This document shows, one piece after another, positions 26,969-34,741 of a stretch of 64,000 bases of DNA. This DNA comes from G965262015 sp965262015 (lineage in GTDB: Bacteria; Spirochaetota; Leptospiria; Turneriellales; CBDBES01): NCBI GenBank assembly GCA_965262015.1, contig OZ253494.1:434001-498000 (forward strand), read 5' to 3'. A program made the position numbers and the translations under genes. The notes under the pieces are model-generated. The model had not been told where the DNA came from. It saw only the letters and a program-made list of their open reading frames with translations, and ran no database searches. Within the stretch, counting starts at the first letter, position 1. Each line of letters begins with the position of its first letter.

Positions 26969-27359
26969 AAAATACCTTGTTATTTGTGATATTAGCAAAA
27001 TACAGATGTAATAAGCAACTTGTTATCATAGAAATTTCTGTAGCTATCAAGCATAACATGACCCATCGAGTACATAACACAGAGCTTTTGATAAAAATAC
27101 CAAAGAATGAAGCCATCAGATCATGCAAGTTGGTGGATGCACCAGACGAGCCTACATAAAATATAATCATGACAAAAAAGAAAAAGATCAATCGCAAGAT
27201 AGAAGACACTAACCAACTATGCCAGCAACATAAAGTGTTTTTATTTAGATGCAATCGAATTAGATTAAATATACTGCATAATGGAAGGAAAAACACAAAA
27301 AAAGCAAACAGCACCATTGATACGAGAACATAGTAATAGGCAGAAGCAATAAACATCAT
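26949..27359 (-). CDS. Membrane protein in the atpI position
   Basis: 136 residues with four hydrophobic segments (about 8-33, 48-70, 84-98, 99-122). It is the first gene of the ATP synthase operon and overlaps the atpB start by 20 bp, the place where atpI is found in many bacteria. AtpI-like proteins are poorly conserved and help c-ring assembly or Mg2+ supply. I see no diagnostic motif, so the assignment rests on topology and location. It is rich in Cys and Phe for such a protein. Confidence 0.6.
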   Translation of the reverse strand: MMFIASAYYYVLVSMVLFAFFVFFLPLCSIFNLIRLHLNKNTLCCWHSWLVSSILRLIFFFFVMIIFYVGSSGASTNLHDLMASFFGIFIKSSVLCTRWVMLCLIATEISMITSCLLHLYFANITNNKVFYGYSVS

Positions 27360-27407
27360 ATACTTATGAAGTGTTGATTATTATACTTTGTCATTTTGAC
27401 AACTCCT

Positions 27408-27545
27408 TTTTCAGATTGACAGTGTAGAACCTGTAAGTTCCATTTTGATGCCCTAATTTTAATCTTCCTGATCAGGAGATGCACCAATAGCCAGATACTT
27501 TAACACAAATGACTCTTTGTGGGTTGGATATTTTCAGATTGACAG
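27408..27545. repeat. 15-bp direct repeat in the atp/hppA divergent region
   Basis: TTTTCAGATTGACAG occurs at 27408-27422 and again at 27531-27545, 123 bp apart, in the 261-bp space between the divergent atpI-like gene and hppA. Each copy contains TTGACA, but no good -10 box lies 17 bp downstream of either. It may be a regulator site or the trace of a small duplication. Confidence 0.5.
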
Positions 27546-27620
27546 CTTATTTCTTAAAACAAGACTTGCGGATATTGATTTTTACAGTTTTCTGTAGAAT
27601 TTGAAGGAGTAGTAAAATAT

Positions 27621-29786
27621 ATGGAATTTACTTTGGTATTACAACAGTTAAGTATCCTATCACCATATCTTATGTCGCAGGTATCAAGTGGTTTAAATTT
27701 ATGGCTGGTTTTGGGTGCCCCGATTGCTGGTATTTTATTCACTATACTTTTAATAAGTAGATTGTTTAAGAGAGAAGAAGGTACAGAGAAAATGATACAC
27801 ATTGCCTCTGCTATCCGCAAGGGCTCCAATGCTTTTCTCAAGCGTCAGTACACATTCATCTTGTTTTTTGTTTTAGCAGTAAGCTTTTTACTATATTGGC
27901 TTTATGTAATTAAAACCCAGGTGCCTTATGGCCATTTAACTGCTTTTGCATTTATCATAGGTGCTGTGGTATCAGCCTTAAGTGGTATTGTAGGGATGAA
28001 GGTTGCTACTTTCTCTAATGCAAGAACTGCGTGGGCGGCAAAAACATCACTAAATGATGGCTTACGTGTTGCGTTTTCAGCAGGGAATATCATGGGTATT
28101 TCGGTGGTAAGCTTGGGCCTGTTATCAGTTGGACTAACCATATTTTATGTGATTAACTTAGAAAATATAGACCAAAAATCTACAGCACTAATACTTTTCT
28201 CTTTTGGAATGGGTGCTTCTTCAATCGCATTATTTGCTAGAATCGGTGGAGGAATTTATACCAAGGCTGCTGATGTTGGGGCAGATTTAGTGGGTAAAAT
28301 AGAAGCGGGTATCCCCGAGGATGATCCTAGAAACCCAGCAACTATTGCAGATAATGTGGGCGATAATGTGGGTGATGTTGCTGGTATGGGAGCAGATCTC
28401 TTTGAATCGTATGTAGGTAGTATCATTGCAACCATAGTATTGGCTTTTTCAGCCTACCAAGGTACACAGCTTGTATCAGCTGTAATGGCTCCTTTAGCAC
28501 TTGCCTCAGTGGGAATTATTGCTTCTATGTTAGGTTCCTTGATGGTACGAACTAAGGAAAATGCTACACAAGAATCTCTGCTATGGTCGTTACGTATTGG
28601 TATTTACTTTTCCTCATTTGCAGTAGTTGTGATGGCATATTTCGTCATGAATTATATTTTTAGACTAGGCAATGGTGTGTTTATTTCAATTTGTACTGGT
28701 CTGGCTGCTGGTATTATTATAGGTTATTTTACAGAATATTATACTTCAGATACTTATAAGCCTACACAAGCGTTAGCTAAGAGTGCTGAAACAGGTCCTG
28801 CTACTGTTATGATTGCGGGTCTTGGTCTAGGCATGCAGTCTACGACAATCCCAGTAGTTACAATTGTCTTAGCTACTATAATAGCTTATTTTAGTTCTAA
28901 TGGAGGGGTTAATCCTGCCCAGGGTCTTTTTGGTATTGGAATGGCTGCGGTGGGTATGTTATCTACCTTGGGTATTACCTTGTCAACAGACGCTTATGGA
29001 CCTGTCGCTGACAATGCAGGAGGTATCGCAGAAATGTCAGATATACCAGCAGAAGTACGTAAGCGTACAGATGCCTTGGATTCGTTAGGAAATACCACTG
29101 CAGCGACTGGGAAAGGATTTGCCATTGGCTCAGCTGCTCTTACAGCTCTTACCCTGATATCAGCCCTCATAGGCTCGTTACATATATTTTCCGATCGCAT
29201 GGATTTCAACCTCAGTAATCCATTGACCTTATCTGGTTTATTTATTGGTGCTATGATCCCCTTCTCTTTTAGTGCAATGACAATGAATGCTGTTGGTAAG
29301 GCGGCAATGGCCATGGTACAAGAAGTAAGAAGACAGTTCAAAGAGATTGAAGGCATTATGGAAGGAACAACTGAACCAGACTATGAGAGGTGTGTAGCTA
29401 TATCTACAGATGGTTCATTAAAACAAATGATCGCCCCTACTACTTTAGCAATTATGTCTCCTATTTTAACAGGGCTATTTTTGGGGCCAGCAGCATTAAT
29501 TAGCATGTTAGGAGGAGCATTGGTAAGTGGCTTTTGTATGGCAGTTATGATGGCTAATGCTGGTGGTGCTTGGGATAATGCGAAAAAATACATAGAGAGG
29601 GGTAATTTAGGTGGTAAAGGTTCAGAAGCCCATAAGGCTGCCGTCACAGGTGATACAGTGGGAGATCCATTCAAAGATACGTCTGGGCCATCCATTAATA
29701 TCTTAATTAAATTAATGAGTATGGTTTCTCTAGTATTTGGACCATATTTGGCCACTCTACATTTTTATATATTGAAATCATACTAG
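27621..29786 (+). CDS. hppA: Membrane-bound ion-pumping pyrophosphatase
   Basis: 721 residues with about 16 hydrophobic segments. It couples PPi hydrolysis to H+ and/or Na+ export. The catalytic block DDPRNPATIADNVGDNVGD starts at residue 234 and is preceded by GADLVGK. The second Asp-rich site includes DAYGPVADNAGGIAEM near 456. GNTTAATGKG near 489 has Ala where K+-independent enzymes have Lys, pointing to the K+-dependent subclass; ion choice cannot be fixed by eye. AAGGAG lies 11 bases before the ATG. The gene diverges from the ATP synthase operon, so both may adjust membrane potential in response to energy state. A 36-bp palindrome follows. Confidence 0.95.
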   Translation: MEFTLVLQQLSILSPYLMSQVSSGLNLWLVLGAPIAGILFTILLISRLFKREEGTEKMIHIASAIRKGSNAFLKRQYTFILFFVLAVSFLLYWLYVIKTQVPYGHLTAFAFIIGAVVSALSGIVGMKVATFSNARTAWAAKTSLNDGLRVAFSAGNIMGISVVSLGLLSVGLTIFYVINLENIDQKSTALILFSFGMGASSIALFARIGGGIYTKAADVGADLVGKIEAGIPEDDPRNPATIADNVGDNVGDVAGMGADLFESYVGSIIATIVLAFSAYQGTQLVSAVMAPLALASVGIIASMLGSLMVRTKENATQESLLWSLRIGIYFSSFAVVVMAYFVMNYIFRLGNGVFISICTGLAAGIIIGYFTEYYTSDTYKPTQALAKSAETGPATVMIAGLGLGMQSTTIPVVTIVLATIIAYFSSNGGVNPAQGLFGIGMAAVGMLSTLGITLSTDAYGPVADNAGGIAEMSDIPAEVRKRTDALDSLGNTTAATGKGFAIGSAALTALTLISALIGSLHIFSDRMDFNLSNPLTLSGLFIGAMIPFSFSAMTMNAVGKAAMAMVQEVRRQFKEIEGIMEGTTEPDYERCVAISTDGSLKQMIAPTTLAIMSPILTGLFLGPAALISMLGGALVSGFCMAVMMANAGGAWDNAKKYIERGNLGGKGSEAHKAAVTGDTVGDPFKDTSGPSINILIKLMSMVSLVFGPYLATLHFYILKSY

Positions 29787-29808
29787 CTTAAAAAATTATA
29801 CACATACT

Positions 29809-29844
29809 AGGTATTATATTTAGCATATGCTAAATATAATACCT
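29809..29844. promoter_or_regulatory. 36-bp perfect palindrome between hppA and the regulator gene
   Basis: Each arm is AGGTATTATATTTAGCAT or its exact complement, 18 bp with no spacer. It starts 22 bp after the hppA stop and ends 8 bp before the ATG of the next gene, which has no ribosome-binding site of its own. A run TCTTAATT follows. It may be the hppA terminator (an AT-rich one), an operator for the downstream regulator, or a hairpin controlling its translation. Confidence 0.65.
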
Positions 29845-29852
29845 TCTTAATT

Positions 29853-31355
29853 ATGGTATCTAAAAAGCAAATTCGTGTATTCACTCGCTCGGAACATATA
29901 AAAAGAACACTTAAAGGTGCTGATTTTAAAGCATATAATCTTTCGTTTTGCTCATCATTAGAACGTATCACACAAAATATAGATAAAATACAAATTGTTT
30001 TAATTGAGATTCACCAGGAAGCCTCATTTCATGAGTTTGCAAACAAGCTAAACAAGGCACATTGGCCTCATGGGCTCTATCAAACACCTATTTTACTATT
30101 GCTATCATCTCGTCTTAAATATCTGTACGTAAAAATGCAGAGTGTCTATAAGTCTAACATACAAGATATTTTTTTATATGGCGGGTTACAAAAGAAACAT
30201 AATCCAGCATTTATCTTTTGTCTTACACTTTTTCTTAAAAGAAATATACATTTGTTGCAGAAAAAAATGGAAAATGAATGGTTACAGAAAGAGAATAGAA
30301 GCCTGCTGGCTTCTATTCATAAACCGCTAAATAATCCACATAACATTAATATTACTGTTTCTTCCTGTCTCATAGGAAACTCGCAGGCGATGAAGAAAGT
30401 ACGACGCACTTTAAAACAAGTGAAAAATAAAAATAGTTTCATTTTGCTAATTAGTCAGATTGGATTAGAACAAGAAGAAAAAGATATATTAAAATATCTT
30501 AATCATAGCTTGAAAGTAACATCCAAACAAAGTGTTACTATAAATTTTACAAATATACCCGAAAAATTACACCACATTGCTATTTGGGGTAATAAAGATG
30601 ATACAAATTCTACCGTAGTTTCTGTACAAAATTTTTACCATGGTACATTAGTATTAAAAAACATAGATGCCCTATCCTGGGATAATCAGACAAGTCTTCT
30701 TCATGCAATAGAACATAGAGAAAATATATTACGGAAGGGGTCTCAAGATAAATTTTGCCACCTTGTTTTCATTAATAGAGAAACCATAGATGTTCTTGTT
30801 GAGAAGGGTCTGTTTCGACAAAATTTATTTTCAAAAATATCACATCATAAAATACATATACCATCTTTAAAAGATAGAGAAAATGATATGATCCAGATTG
30901 CAGAAAATTATATACAAAATTATAATCAAGTTTTTCATAAAGATATTTATCTTAGTTTATTTCTTAAAAAAGAGATGTTACTATTTGACTGGCGAAGTAA
31001 TACTGCACAATTGTATGACTTTTTATACCAATACTGCACGTTCTCAGAAAACACGCCAGATAAATTAGCTACACTAAGATTTGTACAATCACATTGCCAT
31101 TCTAATATAAATGATTTAAATAATCAACTTCTGAGAAATATACATAAAAAACAAACACCTAATCTATTTAGTCAAGATACCATTGAAGGTAAATGGCATC
31201 CTCGCTTATCCAATTTAGAGCAATCTTATATTCAGTTAGTTTTAGAAAGCCATAAAAATAATATCTCTCAAACTGCTAGAATTTTAGGCATCTCCAGAAA
31301 AACCTTATATCAAAAGATTCAACTCTATAACATCAAAACAAAAAAAAGTGCATAG
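29853..31355 (+). CDS. Degenerate NtrC-like regulator without ATPase motifs
   Basis: 500 residues laid out like a sigma-54 activator: a receiver-like N-terminus (1-125), a linker helix, a central region and a Fis-type helix-turn-helix (NISQTARILGISRKTLYQKI near 471-490). The central region keeps LIGNSQAMKKV and the FRQNLFSKI...IPSLKDRENDM block. Walker A is replaced by ISQIGLEQEEK, Walker B by GTLVLKNID, and no GAFTGA loop is seen. It should not hydrolyse ATP or remodel sigma-54 polymerase. The receiver has no clear phosphorylated Asp. It probably works as a DNA-binding protein or has become a repressor. The gene follows hppA and precedes rsmD by 19 bp. Confidence 0.75.
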   Translation: MVSKKQIRVFTRSEHIKRTLKGADFKAYNLSFCSSLERITQNIDKIQIVLIEIHQEASFHEFANKLNKAHWPHGLYQTPILLLLSSRLKYLYVKMQSVYKSNIQDIFLYGGLQKKHNPAFIFCLTLFLKRNIHLLQKKMENEWLQKENRSLLASIHKPLNNPHNINITVSSCLIGNSQAMKKVRRTLKQVKNKNSFILLISQIGLEQEEKDILKYLNHSLKVTSKQSVTINFTNIPEKLHHIAIWGNKDDTNSTVVSVQNFYHGTLVLKNIDALSWDNQTSLLHAIEHRENILRKGSQDKFCHLVFINRETIDVLVEKGLFRQNLFSKISHHKIHIPSLKDRENDMIQIAENYIQNYNQVFHKDIYLSLFLKKEMLLFDWRSNTAQLYDFLYQYCTFSENTPDKLATLRFVQSHCHSNINDLNNQLLRNIHKKQTPNLFSQDTIEGKWHPRLSNLEQSYIQLVLESHKNNISQTARILGISRKTLYQKIQLYNIKTKKSA

Positions 31356-31374
31356 TTAGGGATACATTAATAGC

Positions 31375-32016
31375 ATGAAAAAATATCCTTCTGTCATGAG
31401 GGGCCACCTAAGATATAAATCTATCCCAGTACTACCTGAAAGGAATACAAAGCCAACGCTAACCCCGCAAAGAGTGAAAGAAGCCTTATTTAATATTCTA
31501 GATAATTATCCTTTAGATCGCATGAAAAGCACATTCTGGGATGTTTATGCAGGTAGTGGGCAAATTGGTATTGAAGCATTAAGTCGTGGATTTGGACATG
31601 TAGTTTTTTGTGAATTAAATAAGCGTAAGATGCATCATTTACAACAGTGGTTGCGTACCAATGATTGTCTGGGTAATAAATACCTTGGACAAATAACCTT
31701 TAAACAAGCTAATGGTATGTATATGATTAAACAGTATGTATTAATGCGTTATACTGATGTAAAAGGTCCTCCACTAGACCATAAGAATATTGTTATTTTT
31801 TTAGATCCTCCCTATGAAGCATATCATAGAGATGATAGACTTCATAGACAAATGGAATACCTATTAGAAGCGATTAAACATATTAAACATTATCAACAAA
31901 TTTTTGTATGTGCACAAGCCAGCAAACGCAGTCGCTTTATTTTAAATAAATTTGACAAGATTTATACTTATGGTAATAATATTTTGGCAACTCAGTATAC
32001 GAATGTCACTTGTTAA
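31375..32016 (+). CDS. rsmD: 16S rRNA (guanine966-N2)-methyltransferase
   Basis: 213 residues. RsmD methylates G966 of 16S rRNA. The N-terminus has RVKEALFNIL, the SAM-binding motif I is WDVYAGSGQIGIEALSRG, and motif IV is FLDPPYEAY near 142-150, the N-methylating DPPY type. The segment around residues 110-130 is longer than usual. The gene lies between the regulator and pepP with short gaps (19 and 11 bp), consistent with an operon. Confidence 0.93.
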   Translation: MKKYPSVMRGHLRYKSIPVLPERNTKPTLTPQRVKEALFNILDNYPLDRMKSTFWDVYAGSGQIGIEALSRGFGHVVFCELNKRKMHHLQQWLRTNDCLGNKYLGQITFKQANGMYMIKQYVLMRYTDVKGPPLDHKNIVIFLDPPYEAYHRDDRLHRQMEYLLEAIKHIKHYQQIFVCAQASKRSRFILNKFDKIYTYGNNILATQYTNVTC

Positions 32017-32027
32017 TAAACTAATCT

Positions 32028-33404
32028 ATGAATAATAATATTTACCAGAATAGAATACAAAATGTAATTAAACGAATGAGTAAACATTCTCTGATGGTAT
32101 TATTTGCTCCTACAGAAGTTATGCAGAGTCATGACATAGCTTATCCCTACCGTACATCATCTGATCTACTATATTTAACAGGTACCAATCAAAAAGAAAT
32201 AGCTATGATTTTACACTCAGATGGAGAATATTATTTATTTGCGGAAGAAGATGATCCACAAATGGCAAGGTGGGAAGGTCCAAGAATCTCATTAACTGAT
32301 ATCGCTCATAAAATTGGTATTCATGATGATCAATATATGCAACCTTATAACAAACTAAACAAACAGCTCTATAAACATTTGCAAAACAAAAAAACACTAT
32401 ACTGTAGTTATGGAAATAGTAATTATACGAATCATCTATCTTTAGTAACTCAGCATATACATGAAGCTAAACAGTCATCTTTGGCACAAGATTTTCACAT
32501 AAAAAATATCAAAAATACATATGATATTATAAGTAGACTTAGACTTATAAAAGACACATTCGAAATCTCTTCCATGCAAAAAGCAGCTGATATATCTGTT
32601 GTGGCACACCAAAATCTTATGTCATATACAAAAAAAGCTATATATAATCAAGATCAACTTTATGAGTATCAGTTAAAATCTTTTTTAGAAAATAATTTTT
32701 TTAATATAGGTGCCACTAACTTAGCATATCCCAGCATAGTAGCTACTGGCAATAATGCTACTATATTGCATTATACACAAGGTCACTCTCTAGTTCAATC
32801 TAAAGATATGCTTCTTATAGATGCAGGATGTGAATATCAAGGATATGCTTCGGATATCACAAGGACATACCCATCCACTGGTAAGTTTACCTCTGCCCAA
32901 AAAGATATTTATGAGTTAGTCTTGGAAGCACAAAATAGGGCTATTGCATTATGTGTTAAACAGTCTAATCTTAAGGATATACATGAAAAAACTATTCATA
33001 CCTTGGTTGATGGCCTGTGGGAAATGCAGTTATTTAAAAAATGCTGGAAAAATGTTTTTGACCCCAAAAAAGGCATGGTGTCGCCCTCTTCTAAGGATGA
33101 AGTAATAGAAAATAAATACTACATGAATTTTTATATGCATAATACATCTCATTACCTTGGTTTGGATGTTCATGATGTAGGTAATTATTATACACATAAA
33201 AAACCCCAACCCTTACAAAAAAATATGGTTTTTACAGTAGAGCCTGGACTGTACTTTCCTGAAGATTATGATTTTATACCATCACACTACCAAGGAATAG
33301 GCATACGTATTGAAGATGATATCCTTATCACTGATAAAGAGCCCTCTATACTTACAAAAAATCTTGTTAAAAACGTTGAAGACATTGAACAATGGATGTC
33401 TTAG
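32028..33404 (+). CDS. pepP: Xaa-Pro aminopeptidase (M24B family)
   Basis: 458 residues, typical of PepP. It removes an N-terminal residue next to proline. The N-terminal domain carries AYPYRTSSDLLYLTG, and the pita-bread domain has all five metal ligands. These are Asp in LLIDAG (near 264) and in ASDITRTYP (near 276), His in HYLGLDVHD (near 376), Glu in VEPGLYF (near 405) and Glu in GIRIEDD (near 429). Its last 4 bases overlap the end of the convergent membrane-protein gene at 33401. Probably cytoplasmic; no signal peptide. Confidence 0.94.
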   Translation: MNNNIYQNRIQNVIKRMSKHSLMVLFAPTEVMQSHDIAYPYRTSSDLLYLTGTNQKEIAMILHSDGEYYLFAEEDDPQMARWEGPRISLTDIAHKIGIHDDQYMQPYNKLNKQLYKHLQNKKTLYCSYGNSNYTNHLSLVTQHIHEAKQSSLAQDFHIKNIKNTYDIISRLRLIKDTFEISSMQKAADISVVAHQNLMSYTKKAIYNQDQLYEYQLKSFLENNFFNIGATNLAYPSIVATGNNATILHYTQGHSLVQSKDMLLIDAGCEYQGYASDITRTYPSTGKFTSAQKDIYELVLEAQNRAIALCVKQSNLKDIHEKTIHTLVDGLWEMQLFKKCWKNVFDPKKGMVSPSSKDEVIENKYYMNFYMHNTSHYLGLDVHDVGNYYTHKKPQPLQKNMVFTVEPGLYFPEDYDFIPSHYQGIGIRIEDDILITDKEPSILTKNLVKNVEDIEQWMS

Positions 33405-34009
33405 AAACCTACTTCAAATCCTAAAGCAAGTAAATGATTGATTAATCGCCCTGTTGATATTAGTTGGAATACATAACCACTATGTAAAGCAATTTCAAAG
33501 TTTTTCTTTTCTATTAAAGTAAATCTAAAACCAGTTAATACACGGGTAACATTACCAATACCTGATTGAATATTCACTCCCAATATATTTTTGTCAACAT
33601 GGATATAAGCTAATCCAAGCTGTATAGATATAAAATACATTAAGCGATTATAATTTTTATAAGACCACAAAGATCTTAAAACTATATTTGTTTGATAAGT
33701 ACTTAATTGTGATAGACGGTTATGTAAGAATAGATTACTATAATCTACATTTAAACCTGCATAAATTTTATAAAATAATGGGTTTGATAATAATTTTTTG
33801 GATAAAAATGAATAGAAAAAAGTTAATCCACCATTTACAATGCGGGTAGAAAGTTTAACAGCAAAAGCATTTGTTATAATATTTGCAACAATATATTTTT
33901 TAGGAGATAGATGAGATTGGGGAATCTTGGAATCCTTTGCATGCAAATGTGAAGTTGCTCCGTTTAAACAAGCAAGAATAGTAATAAACAAAACTAACCT
34001 AAAAAACAT
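33401..34009 (-). CDS. Probable outer-membrane beta-barrel protein
   Basis: 202 residues from the ATG at 34009; the frame extends to 34042 only through a TTG. The N-terminus FFRLVLFITILACLNGATSHLHA is a clear signal peptide. The mature part alternates polar and hydrophobic residues in strand-length stretches (LTFFYSFLS, IYAGLNVDYSN, FISIQLGLAYIHV, TGFRFTLIE) and ends in Phe (LGFEVGF), the usual end of an outer-membrane strand. I recognise no family. It resembles the 38360-38986 protein in size and style but not clearly in sequence. The upstream 700 bp holds no gene. Confidence 0.6.
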   Translation of the reverse strand: MFFRLVLFITILACLNGATSHLHAKDSKIPQSHLSPKKYIVANIITNAFAVKLSTRIVNGGLTFFYSFLSKKLLSNPLFYKIYAGLNVDYSNLFLHNRLSQLSTYQTNIVLRSLWSYKNYNRLMYFISIQLGLAYIHVDKNILGVNIQSGIGNVTRVLTGFRFTLIEKKNFEIALHSGYVFQLISTGRLINHLLALGFEVGF

Positions 34010-34357
34010 AATACATGGATATTCATTTACTTTAGATAGCAACTCTAAAAAACTAAATATTTAATCTAAAGACATATGTAACAATTTTTTGGCAAAGTAA
34101 ATTAAGTACATTACTCTATCAAAAAAAAGGAATTTACCCGTGAATCAGACAAGACTTTTGATATTTTAATAAACATTTACTTATTTTCATATGTTTATGT
34201 GTAAAAACGGGTTGTTAGATGGATAATAATATTTATCACTTGTGTAGGCTAATTTCACAGAAATACATCCATAGCTAGGATAAAAATGATCTTCATGTCA
34301 CATTAACACTTTAGCACTACGTATTTTTTCTTTATTCGCATTAATGTAAAATTTTAT

Positions 34358-34385
34358 GTTATGTATTGCATAAGCAATACATAAC
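34358..34385. repeat. 12-bp perfect hairpin in the 34.0-34.7 kb intergenic region
   Basis: GTTATGTATTGC and GCAATACATAAC flank the 4 bases ATAA. It sits in a 732-bp stretch (34010-34741) without a supportable gene. No T run follows on either strand. Confidence 0.6.
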
Positions 34386-34548
34386 AGCTATGGTGTATGA
34401 GGGTTATTTGAGGGATATAAAAGCAAAGTAATAACTAAATCCCATAAAATCAAGATAAATTATTTAAAAAATCCACTCAAAACAAGCATTGATATTCTCT
34501 ATCAAGAATCCAACTAATAACATCTATGGCACTCTGCATAGCTGTTAT
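34381..34548. repeat. 12-bp inverted repeat bounding a 168-bp segment
   Basis: ATAACAGCTATG at 34381-34392 is matched exactly by CATAGCTGTTAT at 34537-34548. The left copy overlaps the right arm of the hairpin at 34358-34385. It could be the ends of a very small non-autonomous element; no flanking target duplication was seen. Confidence 0.4.
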
Positions 34549-34741
34549 TCTTGCTCTACAATTATTACTTGTTCTGTAATAGGCACAGGCACAAAGAAAA
34601 CATATAAACAACCAGCTACATCATTCAAATTATGCTAAAGCCAACCTGTTTTATCTTAATTCTTAGCCATATCATCAAGGTTTGGGATGTTCGCAAACCT
34701 ACCAAACCATTAAAAGAGTAAAACCAATATACAAGATACAA

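Noticed and set aside
29104..29356. Long minus-strand frames inside hppA
   Set aside because: Antisense shadows of a conserved membrane protein with no domain and no start signal.
34527..34580. 17-codon hydrophobic ORF in the empty 34 kb region
   Set aside because: Too short, no ribosome-binding site, no neighbour to couple to.
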